DNA of 64,000 nt from Alkalihalobacillus deserti. Lineage in GTDB: Bacteria > Bacillota > Bacilli > Bacillales > Bacillaceae_D. This document shows, piece by piece, positions 36,712 through 46,160 of the stretch; the stretch's first letter is position 1, and every line of letters starts with the position of its first letter. The notes under the pieces were generated by a model. It did not search any database and was not told where the DNA came from. It saw only the letters and a program-made list of their open reading frames with translations. The position numbers and the translations under genes were made by a program. The stretch spans positions 186,001 through 250,000 of the forward strand of contig NZ_JAJAFR010000006.1 of assembly GCF_020734105.1 (NCBI RefSeq), written 5' to 3'.

Positions 36712-37986
36712 ATGTTAACTGCGTTACTTGTGTTTATCATTCTATTATTATTACGGATACCGATAGCGATTGTGTTAGGAATAACGAGTGTTTCCTATAT
36801 CGTGATTAGTGGTAGTTTAGGACTTTTGCATACGGTCCCACAGAGATTATTTTCAGGTTTAGCAAGTTATGGATTGTTAGCGATACCTTTATTCATGCTT
36901 GCTGGTGAATTAATGAACTCTGGCGGAATTACTAAACGACTAGTTCGTTTTGCTAAAGTATTATTTGGGCATTATCGGGCCGGTCTAGCTTATGTCAATG
37001 TTGTCGCTAATATGTTTTTAGCGTCTATCATTGGTTCAGCGACAGCGCAAATTGCGATGATGAGTAAAGTTATGGTTCCAGCCATGGAAGAGGAAGGATA
37101 TAAGCGCTCTTTTGCAGCCGCAACGACATCTGCAGCTGCACTACTCGGGCCTATTATTCCGCCAAGTATGTTATTTATTATCTATGGTGTTCAATCTGGA
37201 ACGTCAATAGGTACGATGTTTCTTGCAGGAATCATGCCTGGTATCTTATTAGGTGGTTCCTTTATACTAGTTATCATGTATTTGGGGTATCGTTATCAGT
37301 TCCCACGTTCAGAGAAAGAGCCTTTGAAACATGTTTTTGAAGCTAGTTTTAAAATCATCCCAGCTTTACTTGTTCCGGCAATCATTATTGTAGGGATTAT
37401 AAGTGGTGTGTTTACTCCAACTGAATCAGCCGCAATTGCGTGTTTGGTCGGGATTATTGTAGGATACTTCTTCTATAAAGATCTTAAAATCAAAAACATA
37501 CCTGATATCTTAGTAAATACAGCAATGACAACCGCTACAGTGACGTTGCTTATAGCGATGGCGAATATATTTGGTTGGGTGTTAACATTTGAAGGCATCC
37601 CGCAGATGCTTGCAAAAACGATGACTGGAATAACAGAAAGTCCATTAATCTTTCTATTAATCACAAATCTCTTATTATTATTAATAGGAACGGTCATTGA
37701 CGGGATTGCAGCTCTTATTATACTAGTGCCGATTTATTTGCCTATGATCACTACTTATGGAATTGATCCGGTCCATTTTGGGATTATTATATGTATCAAT
37801 TTAACAATTGGTTTGTTAACTCCACCGGTGGGGGCTGGCCTATTCATAGCTTCTTCGATCGGACAAGTGAAAATAGAACAGTTAACAAGATCAATTTTTC
37901 CTTTTTTAGTTGTATCGTTTGTCGTTTTAATTATCATTACTGTTTTTCCACAGATCGTATTATGGATTCCGAATTTGGCAATGTAA
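36712..37986 (+). CDS. dctM: DctM large TRAP permease subunit, operon 1
   Basis: 424 residues, about 12 membrane helices. Signatures: IPLFMLAGELMNSGGITKRLVRFA, SIIGSATAQIAMMSKVMVPAM, LLGPIIPPSMLFIIYG and LTIGLLTPPVGAGLFIASSI. The DctM of operon 2 (47856) is the same length and clearly homologous. GGGGGG precedes the start. A terminator follows at 38069. Confidence 0.93.
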   Translation: MLTALLVFIILLLLRIPIAIVLGITSVSYIVISGSLGLLHTVPQRLFSGLASYGLLAIPLFMLAGELMNSGGITKRLVRFAKVLFGHYRAGLAYVNVVANMFLASIIGSATAQIAMMSKVMVPAMEEEGYKRSFAAATTSAAALLGPIIPPSMLFIIYGVQSGTSIGTMFLAGIMPGILLGGSFILVIMYLGYRYQFPRSEKEPLKHVFEASFKIIPALLVPAIIIVGIISGVFTPTESAAIACLVGIIVGYFFYKDLKIKNIPDILVNTAMTTATVTLLIAMANIFGWVLTFEGIPQMLAKTMTGITESPLIFLLITNLLLLLIGTVIDGIAALIILVPIYLPMITTYGIDPVHFGIIICINLTIGLLTPPVGAGLFIASSIGQVKIEQLTRSIFPFLVVSFVVLIIITVFPQIVLWIPNLAM

Positions 37987-38068
37987 TCCTGAATCTTAGA
38001 AAAAGTGATGTATACAATAGAGAACAATCTATGGGCTCTAATAGTGTAAGATAATACTAGTAAAACAT

Positions 38069-38113
38069 GAAGTGACCACATTTTATTTATTTGTGCGGTC
38101 ACTTCTTTTTTTA
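38069..38113 (+). terminator. terminator of TRAP operon 1
   Basis: AAGTGACC / GGTCACTT around a long loop, followed by CTTTTTTT. It divides the transporter from the thiolase unit. The remaining 190 bases before the thiolase show no clear promoter. Confidence 0.75.
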
Positions 38114-38299
38114 TTGTTTTTAGTTTGGAAGTATTCTCTAAATGACAAAAATGATTATGAAGTATGACCTACATACTGTAGGAAGGATACTATCCATATT
38201 CCTACACTGAATAGATAATTAAAAGAAAAAAAAACGATTATAATTCAAGTATGAAAAATGATTGATCTATTTATCTTTTAATAAAAGAGGAGTGAAAAC

Positions 38300-39484
38300 A
38301 TGAAAAATAATGATGTAGTTGTAGTTGAGGGAGCTAGAACCCCTTTTGGCAATTTTGGAGGAGCTTTTAAAGATGTTTCAGCAATTGAACTTGGAGTATG
38401 TAGCGCAAAGGAAGCAATTTCAAGGTCGAAAATTGATGTTCAGGATATTAATGAAGTTGTAATAGGCAATGTCCAGCAATCGAGTACAGATGCTGTGTTT
38501 GTTGGAAGACATATCGGATTGAAATCTGGACTTCCTAAGCATGTTCCTGGGTTAACGGTTAATCGTTTGTGTGGATCCGGATTAGAAGCCATTACCATTG
38601 CAGCCAAGAATATTTTAATTGGAGACACACAAGTCGCACTGGCTGGTGGTACGGAAAATATGAGTCAAATTCCATTTTTGTTACAAGGAGCTAGATGGGG
38701 GACACGTTTAGGGGAAGTACCAAAGGTGGTCGATTTCTTATGGGAAGCATTATATGATCCATTTGGTGATTGTACAATGGCGATAACAGCGGAGAACCTA
38801 GCTGAAAAATACGAATTATCAAAAGAAGAAGTCGATTTATTTGCAAAAGCAAGCAATGATCGAGCTATCAAGGCAATTGAATCTGGGAGAATGGCAAAAG
38901 AAATTGCACCTGTAACCGTGCAAACTTATAAAGGCGAAAAAGTAATCAGTCAAGATGAAAAACCAAGAAAAACAGAATTAGAAGATTTATTGAAATTAAA
39001 ACCGAGGTTTAAGGAAAATGGTGTTGTTACGCCGGGAAATGCTAGTGGAATCAATGATGGAGCTGCAACGTTAGTATTAGCATCATCACAATATGCAGAA
39101 AAAAAAGGATTAAAGCCATTAGCAAGATTAGTATCCTGGAGTGTTGTAGGTGTAGAGCCAACACTTATGGGAATTGGTCCAGTCCCTGCCATTAAGGATG
39201 CTTTAAAAAAGGCAAACTTAAAGCTTGAAGACTTAGATTTAATTGAGATTAATGAAGCTTTCGCAGCTCAATATTTAGCTTGTCAAAAAGAGTTAGGCTT
39301 TGACCCGGAAATTGGAAATGTAAATGGAGGAGCAGTTGCTTTAGGTCATCCGTTAGGCGCTAGTGGAGCGAGAATATCACTCAGTTTAATTTATGAATTG
39401 CAATTAAGGAATAAAAGATACGGCGCTTCAGCGGTTTGTATAGGCGGTGGCCAAGGAATAGCAGCTATTTGGGAACGGTTATAA
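38300..39484 (+). CDS. acetyl-CoA acyltransferase (thiolase)
   Basis: 394 residues, the standard length of biosynthetic/degradative thiolases. Active-site Cys in NRLCGSGLEAI (about residue 92), His in GGAVALGHPLGASGAR (about 350) and the second Cys in VCIGGGQGIA (about 380); NEAFAAQ is also present. It cleaves 3-oxoacyl-CoA to acetyl-CoA and a shortened acyl-CoA, the last beta-oxidation step. It is 17 bases before the acyl-CoA ligase. AGAGGAG precedes the start. Confidence 0.92.
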   Translation: MKNNDVVVVEGARTPFGNFGGAFKDVSAIELGVCSAKEAISRSKIDVQDINEVVIGNVQQSSTDAVFVGRHIGLKSGLPKHVPGLTVNRLCGSGLEAITIAAKNILIGDTQVALAGGTENMSQIPFLLQGARWGTRLGEVPKVVDFLWEALYDPFGDCTMAITAENLAEKYELSKEEVDLFAKASNDRAIKAIESGRMAKEIAPVTVQTYKGEKVISQDEKPRKTELEDLLKLKPRFKENGVVTPGNASGINDGAATLVLASSQYAEKKGLKPLARLVSWSVVGVEPTLMGIGPVPAIKDALKKANLKLEDLDLIEINEAFAAQYLACQKELGFDPEIGNVNGGAVALGHPLGASGARISLSLIYELQLRNKRYGASAVCIGGGQGIAAIWERL

Positions 39485-39501
39485 TGTGAAGGAGGATCAT
39501 A

Positions 39502-41076
39502 ATGACTCAAACTCGATATAATATGTCAGTAAATCAACTGCTAGAAAAAGCCTCATCTTTAAACCCAAATAAAGAAGTAATTGTAGATGAAAGAAATAGG
39601 ATGACATATCGTGAGTTAGACACTGAAGCTAGTTATCTAGCTTCAGGACTATCAAAACTAGGAATTGAAAAGGGCGACCGTGTCGCTGTAAGCTTACCAA
39701 ACTGGCATGAAACAATTGTAATTTACTTTGCTTTAGCAAAAATTGGGGCCGTTTTGATCCCTTTTAATACACGTTTCCGTAAAGGCGAAGTGGAATATAT
39801 TTTAAGAAATTCAGGTGCTAAGGCAATATTTTTTTCAGAGAATGTTGATAATGTTGATCATTATCAACAATATATGGAATTAAGCAATGAATTACAGACA
39901 CTTGAATACCTTATTACGGTTCGTTTTAAAGCTGACCGTGCTGTTAGTTATACTAACTTAGTAGAGACAGGTAAATCAATTACATTTAATGTTAATAAAA
40001 TCGATGTAGAAGAAGATATTTATGCTATTTTGTATACCTCTGGTACAACTGGTAATCCAAAAGGGGCGATGTTAACTCACAAAAATGTTGTTCATACAGC
40101 AGTAGCTGCGGGTGAGTGGATGAGATGTACTCCTGAAGATGTGTTTCTAATGCCAACCCCGATATTTCATGTGATGGGAATCAATTTTATCTTTCGCGCC
40201 GTCGCATCAGAAGGAAAAATTGTGTTGATGGAAAAGTATAAGCCAGAAAAAGCATTGTCGTTAATAGAAAAGGAAAAAGTAACTGTACATCCTGGTGTAC
40301 CAACGATGTTTATCCTTGAGTTAAATCATCCTAAGTTTTTGTCTTATGACCTATCTTCCCTAAGAACAGGGGAAATGGCTGCTGCCGCTTGTCCAGTAGA
40401 AATTGTACAAAGAGTTAGAACAGAAATGAATTGTAATGTTCTTGTAGCTTATGGTATGACAGAGACTTCTCCTGTTTTGACTGTAACTAGTTTTGATGAT
40501 AGCGAAAGGATTAGATCAGAAACGGTTGGAAAACCACTTCCTGGTGTTGAAATTAAAATTGTTAATGAAGAAAGAGAAGAATTAGAGGTTGGTGAAATAG
40601 GAGAGTTAGCTTGTAAAAGTTTCGGCTTAATGAAAGGTTATTTTAATATGCCAGAAAAAACTGCAGAGGCAGTTGATGAAAATGGTTGGTATTATTCAGG
40701 TGACTTAGCAACTATTGATGAAGATGGATATGTTCGAATCGTGGGAAGAAAAAAAGAAATGATTATTCGTGGAGGGTACAATATTTATCCACGTGAAATT
40801 GAAGAGCATTTTTATTCCCATTCTGATGTATCGGAAGTAGCGATTGTAGGGTTATCTGATTCAGTGTTAGGAGAAATATCTTGTGCTTGTATACGTCTAA
40901 GAGCCGGAAGAGATGTTTCAGAAGAGGAAATGATGAATTTTATAAAAAATAAGATTGCAGACTATAAAATTCCTGACAAAATTGTTTTTGTAGAAGAATT
41001 TCCAATGACACCTTCAGGGAAAATTAAAAAGGTTTTACTTAAGGAACAGTTAGCAAAGAGAATCACTACAAGATAA
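39502..41076 (+). CDS. AMP-forming acyl-CoA ligase
   Basis: 524 residues, ANL superfamily. ATP loop YTSGTTGNPKGAMLTHKN (about residue 175), the A5-type motif YGMTETSP, YYSGDLATIDEDGYVRIVGRKKEMIIRGG and the catalytic Lys near the end in TPSGKIKK. It activates a carboxylic acid to its CoA thioester. The acid is not readable from sequence; the setting between TRAP transporters and beta-oxidation genes suggests the imported acid. AAGGAGG precedes the start. Confidence 0.9.
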   Translation: MTQTRYNMSVNQLLEKASSLNPNKEVIVDERNRMTYRELDTEASYLASGLSKLGIEKGDRVAVSLPNWHETIVIYFALAKIGAVLIPFNTRFRKGEVEYILRNSGAKAIFFSENVDNVDHYQQYMELSNELQTLEYLITVRFKADRAVSYTNLVETGKSITFNVNKIDVEEDIYAILYTSGTTGNPKGAMLTHKNVVHTAVAAGEWMRCTPEDVFLMPTPIFHVMGINFIFRAVASEGKIVLMEKYKPEKALSLIEKEKVTVHPGVPTMFILELNHPKFLSYDLSSLRTGEMAAAACPVEIVQRVRTEMNCNVLVAYGMTETSPVLTVTSFDDSERIRSETVGKPLPGVEIKIVNEEREELEVGEIGELACKSFGLMKGYFNMPEKTAEAVDENGWYYSGDLATIDEDGYVRIVGRKKEMIIRGGYNIYPREIEEHFYSHSDVSEVAIVGLSDSVLGEISCACIRLRAGRDVSEEEMMNFIKNKIADYKIPDKIVFVEEFPMTPSGKIKKVLLKEQLAKRITTR

Positions 41077-41112
41077 CCATTTTTATGAAAGCGCTTATCT
41101 TAATATAAAGTT

Positions 41113-41157
41113 AACGAAACAATCTTAATTCAGAATATGAATTAAGATTGTTTCGTT
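41113..41157 (+). terminator. long perfect hairpin after the ligase gene
   Basis: 20-base perfect stem beginning AACGAAACAATCTTAATTCA with a 5-base loop; the tail (TGTATTATAG) is poor in T. Likely a terminator, but an operator for the regulator gene that follows is also possible. A partial cre-like site TGAAAGCGCTTATC lies just upstream (41087). Confidence 0.6.
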
Positions 41158-41232
41158 TGTATTATAGTAATCTGTTAAACTGATAAAAACGAATGTGATT
41201 AAGGATTAAAAAGGAAGGGAGATTAATCAGAT

Positions 41233-43437
41233 ATGGAGATAAAAAAGCGTGATGAGTTAATAAAAAGAGTTGAGAATCACTTGCGCATGACCGCTCGTCA
41301 ACTTGTTAAGTTTGATACGGAAGAAGAAACACTTCAATACTTAATTGACTCTTTTCGTTCAGAACTTGCCTGTGATTTTGTGGGAATTATTCTTAAAGAT
41401 GGAGAAAATTTAGTTCCAGGAGTAACGAGCGGTGCCTCCGTTTCATTTTTTTCGAAATTCCCATTATATATTAATAACTGTTCAAGCGAAATTCTAACAA
41501 GAGCTTTAACCTATGAAGAAATCAAGCGAAATGAAAGTTGCGAATTGTCCCATTTATTAAAAAAAGAAATAATGAGTACATGGTTTACGGTTCCGATAAA
41601 AGAAGAGAGAAATAGCTATGGTTTTTGCATCATTGGATTTATGAATTCAGTAGCACTATTAAAAGAAATGGAACCTCTTTTTGTAGAATTTGGTAAAGAT
41701 GTCGCAGTTGCTATTAGTTTGGCGAAAAGGAAAGAAGTTCAAAAAAAGCAAATACAAGGTGCTAAATGGATCAGTGAAAATATATCTCTAAATTCATCTA
41801 TTGAAAAGGTAGTAGAAAAAATTGTAGAAAGAGCGGGAAAAGGTACAAACTCAAAAGTGGCATGTATCTACTTATATAACGAACAGGAAAATTGTTTTAT
41901 TTATCAACCGCCTTGTTATGGAGAAATGAGTCAATCTAAAAGGATTGAGATCGATGATAATAATATTTTAAAAGAATACTTCCCCTTTTTAGAAACGACG
42001 GGAGGAAATCAATTAAGTGTGCCTTTAGTATTAGAATTAAAAACAATTGGTGTCCTTCATGTAGAAAATAAAACCAAGGGTGTATTTATAGAAGAAGACT
42101 TAGAGATTCTAGAGTTACTTTCTAACCATGTTGCAGCTATGCTTGAAAATGCACGCCTCTACAATATTGAAAAATACCATAAAAATCGATTGCATTCTTT
42201 ATTAGATTATCAACATGCACTTGTAAAAGAAACAGTTGAGGCCGATCACTTTGAGGGGATTACAAAGACATTAAGTACGTTATTTACAAAATCTGTCGTC
42301 TTATTTGATCGATTTATGAGGCCGATTGCTTATAACTTGTGGGAAAAAGATGAAGCAGATCTCCCGACTTTTCTCGAAAATGCCACATATGCGATTGTCC
42401 AACGTAAAAATAGAGAGCTACCGTTTATGCTTGAACCGAGACAGAATATGAACGTAGAAACTTTTCCAATAAATGGAGGAGGGGATTTATTAGGGTATTT
42501 AGTGATCGAGATGGGGAATGAGAACATAGATGATTTTTTGAAACTAGGTATTGATTTGTCTTTGAATATTTACTCGTTACAATTTATGAAACAAAAACTA
42601 GTTTTTGATACAAAGGAACAAGTGAAAGATAGCTTTATCAATAAACTTTTGGTTGAAGAGATAAAGGATCAAGAAAGTATTATTCAATATGCAAATTTAT
42701 TTAAGTGGGATTTATTTGATCAACACCGGGTTGTCGTCCTTTCCATTTTACTTGATGATAGAGATTCACTAGAGTGTAATATTCTTGAACAAGAAGCAAA
42801 AAAGTCACTATTGTGGGAACATTTAAAGAAACAAATTCGCATTTTCGATCAAGATATGATCGTAGCAACCAATAAAGAAGAGTATATATTAATCGTGCCA
42901 ACTGTAAAGGAAAAAAAGAAACCTAAAGTATATTGGTCGACATTGTATCAGCAATTAAAAGAATGGATGAAAGGAGAAAAAGCATTAAGCACCATTTTCA
43001 TGGGGATTGGGGGAAAAACCGAAAAGCTTGAAGATTATTATACATGTTATCAACAAGGTGTGCAGACACTGAGTGTAGTGAACCAGCGCTTTAAAGATTT
43101 AGGCTTTGCCTTTTTTGAAGAATTGGGTGCATACACGCTCTTGAACGATTTGAGGGATTCCGCGTCTTCAACACTTTTTGTTAATAAGCATCTAGGTCCA
43201 TTAATTAATTATTCAAAAGGTAAAAATATGGATTTATTTCAAACGTTAAGAATTTTCCTCTATCATAATGGTAGCATTAAAGAAACTTCAGAAGAACTTT
43301 TTATTCATAGAAGTTCTCTTCTATACAGGTTGGAAAAAATAGAGAGTCTGTTAGAAGTAGACCTTCATTATTCTGAACATCGATTTAATTTCATGCTGGC
43401 CTATAAATTGTATGACTTATATTATTCAAATGCATAA
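41233..43437 (+). CDS. PucR/CdaR-type regulator with GAF domains
   Basis: 734 residues. Two GAF-like sensor regions (about 20-155 and 170-315; the second ends in FIEEDLEILELLSNHVAAMLENARLYN), then a middle region, and the PucR C-terminal helix-turn-helix: LRIFLYHNGSIKETSEELFIHRSSLLYRLEKI (about 672-705). Such proteins activate catabolic operons when a ligand binds the sensor part. It lies between the thiolase-ligase pair and the hydratase-dehydrogenase group and probably controls both. AAGGGAG precedes the start. Confidence 0.85.
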   Translation: MEIKKRDELIKRVENHLRMTARQLVKFDTEEETLQYLIDSFRSELACDFVGIILKDGENLVPGVTSGASVSFFSKFPLYINNCSSEILTRALTYEEIKRNESCELSHLLKKEIMSTWFTVPIKEERNSYGFCIIGFMNSVALLKEMEPLFVEFGKDVAVAISLAKRKEVQKKQIQGAKWISENISLNSSIEKVVEKIVERAGKGTNSKVACIYLYNEQENCFIYQPPCYGEMSQSKRIEIDDNNILKEYFPFLETTGGNQLSVPLVLELKTIGVLHVENKTKGVFIEEDLEILELLSNHVAAMLENARLYNIEKYHKNRLHSLLDYQHALVKETVEADHFEGITKTLSTLFTKSVVLFDRFMRPIAYNLWEKDEADLPTFLENATYAIVQRKNRELPFMLEPRQNMNVETFPINGGGDLLGYLVIEMGNENIDDFLKLGIDLSLNIYSLQFMKQKLVFDTKEQVKDSFINKLLVEEIKDQESIIQYANLFKWDLFDQHRVVVLSILLDDRDSLECNILEQEAKKSLLWEHLKKQIRIFDQDMIVATNKEEYILIVPTVKEKKKPKVYWSTLYQQLKEWMKGEKALSTIFMGIGGKTEKLEDYYTCYQQGVQTLSVVNQRFKDLGFAFFEELGAYTLLNDLRDSASSTLFVNKHLGPLINYSKGKNMDLFQTLRIFLYHNGSIKETSEELFIHRSSLLYRLEKIESLLEVDLHYSEHRFNFMLAYKLYDLYYSNA

Positions 43438-43446
43438 AGTTGATTT

Positions 43447-43475
43447 AAAGCGTGGAGAATTTTTCCATGCTTTTT
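43447..43475 (+). terminator. terminator of the PucR-type gene
   Basis: AAGCGTGGA / TCCATGCTT followed by TTT. Confidence 0.7.
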
Positions 43476-43677
43476 GTTGTTAACGCGAAAATAATAAACG
43501 GATGGGTGACTTAGACTTTGTGCGTGGGTCGACAAATCGATTAAGTATTCTCCCCTTAAATATGACGAATTTTTGATGGTATCTTCCTATACGGTGATGG
43601 TGTATTTTTTGTTTTAATATTCCTATAATTCAATTAAGGGAATTATATTTTATTAGATTATTAGGAGGCATTTGATT

Positions 43678-44535
43678 ATGAATATTACGACAGTTGGAGT
43701 AGTTGGTGCAGGTTCAATGGGAAGTGGCATTGCCAATATCGCTGCAATGTCTGGGTTTAACGTAATCCTAAGAGATATTGAAGATAAATATCTTGAAAAT
43801 GGATTAAAGAGAATTGAAGCGTTTATGGATAAGAGTGTTTCAAGAGGAAAGATGACAGCAGAGCAAAAATTAGAAACGTTAGAAAGAATTAAAGTAACAA
43901 CAGATCTTAATGATATGAAAGAGGCGGATATAGTTATTGAAGCCGTAATAGAAGATTTGGATCTGAAAAAAGAAGTGTTCTCACAATTAGATGAAATAGT
44001 CCGTGAAAATGCGATATTAGCTACGAATACGTCTTCAATGTCCATTACAGTCATTGCATCTGCAACTAAGCGACCGGAGCGAGTAGCTGGCTTGCACTTT
44101 TTTAATCCAGCTCAGCTTATGAAATTAGTTGAAGTTGTACGAGGGTATAAAACAAGCGATGATACGGTAAATGAACTTAAAGCGTTTTCGAAACAATTGA
44201 ACAAGGAAGCGATTGAAGTAAAAAAAGATACACCAGGCTTCATTGTAAACCGAATTATGATTCCACAATTTATTGAAGCAATCAAACTTTTAGAAGAAGG
44301 CGTTGCTTCTGCTGAAGATATTGATAAAGCAGTAACTCTTGGTTTGAACTATCCGATGGGACCATTTACTTTACAAGATTATGCTGGAGTAGATATCGGC
44401 ATGCATGTGATGGAATATTTTAAAGAGGAATTTAATGATTCGCGCTTCGCACCACCATTATTAATTAAACAACTTGTAAACGCAGGACGTTTAGGTAAGA
44501 AAACGGGAGCTGGATTCTATGACTACGACAAATAA
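43678..44535 (+). CDS. 3-hydroxyacyl-CoA (3-hydroxybutyryl-CoA) dehydrogenase
   Basis: 285 residues, single-function form. NAD fold GVVGAGSMGSGIANIAA, catalytic region NTSSMSIT and the His in GLHFFNPAQLMKLVEVV (about residue 139), and the C-terminal domain signature GFIVNRIMIPQFIEAIKLLEEG. It oxidises 3-hydroxyacyl-CoA with NAD. ATG 43678 is nine bases after AGGAGG. The next gene starts 23 bases after its end. Confidence 0.92.
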   Translation: MNITTVGVVGAGSMGSGIANIAAMSGFNVILRDIEDKYLENGLKRIEAFMDKSVSRGKMTAEQKLETLERIKVTTDLNDMKEADIVIEAVIEDLDLKKEVFSQLDEIVRENAILATNTSSMSITVIASATKRPERVAGLHFFNPAQLMKLVEVVRGYKTSDDTVNELKAFSKQLNKEAIEVKKDTPGFIVNRIMIPQFIEAIKLLEEGVASAEDIDKAVTLGLNYPMGPFTLQDYAGVDIGMHVMEYFKEEFNDSRFAPPLLIKQLVNAGRLGKKTGAGFYDYDK

Positions 44536-44557
44536 TATCAAGGAAGAAGGCAAAGTG

Positions 44558-45337
44558 ATGAGCTATGAATGTATAGATTGTCAAATTGAAAATCATGTAG
44601 CGACTGTGACAATCAATCGTCCACCAGTGAATGCGTTAAATAAACAAGTATTTAATGAAATAAATCAATTGATGGATGAACTAGAAGATTGTCAAAGTGT
44701 AAAAGCTGTTATTATCACGGGTGGAGGGAAAAAAGCGTTTGTAGCAGGCCTTGACCTCCAACAAGTGGTTGATCTCGATATCGTTGAAATGATGCAATTA
44801 AGTAAATTATCAGGTGCGGCCTTTTCAAAAATTGAGAACTTATCAAAACCAGTAATTGCCGCGATTAATGGAATAGCGCTTGGAGGTGGTTTGGAACTAG
44901 CACTAGCGTGTGACCTACGAATTTGTTCTGAGCAGGTAAAGTTTGCAATGCCTGAAATTAATTTAGCTATTATCCCAGGTGGCGGTGGAACCCAACGATT
45001 ACAGAAGATTGTCGGGCAAGGAAAGGCAAAAGAAATCCTCTATTTCGGTGAAATGTTTGACGCAAGTAAAGCATTGGAATTTCAGCTCGTTAACAAGGTT
45101 GTACCAGAGGAAGCTTTAGTAGCAACTGCTAAAGAATGGGCAGAGAAGCTAGCTAATAAACCGACTGTTGCTATGCGAATGTTAAAAACAGCTGTTACAG
45201 CAGGGGCAAATAGTGATTTAGGCATGGGACTTACACTTGAAAGTGCTTGCTACAGTAATACATTTGCGACAGAGGATCGGATAGAGGGAATGCAAGCTTT
45301 TCTTGAAAAGAGAAAACCTGTTTATGTAGGGAAATAA
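44558..45337 (+). CDS. enoyl-CoA hydratase
   Basis: 259 residues, crotonase family. Oxyanion-hole segments KAFVAGLDL and NGIALGGGLELALACDLRI, and both catalytic glutamates: one in GGLELA (about residue 113) and one in FAMPEINLAIIPGGGGTQRL (about 133). It hydrates trans-2-enoyl-CoA for the dehydrogenase encoded just upstream. The frame is open 13 codons earlier, into the previous gene, but ATG 44558 is nearer the family start and follows GGAAGAAGG. Confidence 0.9.
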   Translation: MSYECIDCQIENHVATVTINRPPVNALNKQVFNEINQLMDELEDCQSVKAVIITGGGKKAFVAGLDLQQVVDLDIVEMMQLSKLSGAAFSKIENLSKPVIAAINGIALGGGLELALACDLRICSEQVKFAMPEINLAIIPGGGGTQRLQKIVGQGKAKEILYFGEMFDASKALEFQLVNKVVPEEALVATAKEWAEKLANKPTVAMRMLKTAVTAGANSDLGMGLTLESACYSNTFATEDRIEGMQAFLEKRKPVYVGK

Positions 45338-45466
45338 CGCTGGTGAACTTACTTTACCGAAAAGCTAAAATGCTGGAAAAGTTCTCGTCATTAAAGAGCA
45401 TCCAGTATCTGGCTATAGCTTAAAACAGTTTTAATAAATATTGAAATAGTTAGGGTGAAGCCAATA

Positions 45467-45877
45467 ATGAGGATGGTTGAATACACGTATAAAGTAACTT
45501 GGGGAGATACTGATGTAGCTGGTATCGTTTTTTATCCGAATTTCTATAAATGGATGGATCAAGCTACTCATCATTTTTTTACTCAGATAGGGTTCTCCAC
45601 AGCAAAATTGTTTGTAGAAGATAAGATTGGTTTTCCTATCCTAGAAGCAAAATGTAACTTTAACATCCCCTTATTTTTTGATGATGATATCACGATTTGT
45701 TCCAAGATTAGTGAACTCAAAGATAAAGTCTTTACAATTGAACATGAATTTTTAAGAAAAGGGAAAAAGGTTGCAGAAGGTTATGAATTACGGGCTTGGA
45801 CGAATTTCAGTAGAGACATTCCAAAAGCGGAATCGATACCAAATGAGGTAAGTCAAGCAGTAATGGTCGGTATATAG
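45467..45877 (+). CDS. acyl-CoA thioesterase, 4HBT type
   Basis: About 136 residues, single hot-dog domain. TWGDTDVAGIVFYPNFYKWMDQA carries the catalytic Asp (GDTD) of the 4-hydroxybenzoyl-CoA thioesterase type. It releases free CoA from an acyl-CoA or aryl-CoA, perhaps to avoid a dead-end ester. ATG 45467 lies ten bases after AGGGTG; GTG 45455 and ATG 45473 are alternatives. It is about 130 bases behind the hydratase. Confidence 0.8.
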   Translation: MRMVEYTYKVTWGDTDVAGIVFYPNFYKWMDQATHHFFTQIGFSTAKLFVEDKIGFPILEAKCNFNIPLFFDDDITICSKISELKDKVFTIEHEFLRKGKKVAEGYELRAWTNFSRDIPKAESIPNEVSQAVMVGI

Positions 45878-45924
45878 GAATTAGCCGAATAATCTATGTA
45901 TAGCTAGAACCATTAGTAAAGCTG

Positions 45925-45985
45925 TCATCCCCTCTGAAGTTGACATGATTCGAAAGCGCTGTTTACTAAAGGAGGGGATTCTTTT
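45925..45985 (+). terminator. terminator of the hydratase-thioesterase group
   Basis: CATCCCCTC pairs with GAGGGGAT, then TCTTTT. The loop (37 bases) contains a weak cre-like GAAAGCGCT. Confidence 0.55.
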
Positions 45986-46160
45986 AGTAAGAGATGTCGA
46001 ATCTACTTTCATGTTATAGCATACTTCGAAAAAAATGTAATCGCTTCCAATTATTGAGAGGAAAATAATGGGTTAATTGCGAAGTTGAGAGCAAAACTAA
46101 CTTTTGAAAGTTAGATATCATACAAAACTTTTTTTAAAACTATTATACGGGGTGTAAGTG

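Noticed and set aside
45949..45962. cre site in the leader of the second dctP gene
   Set aside because: CGAAAGCGCTGTTT differs from the consensus at three positions and lies in a terminator loop.
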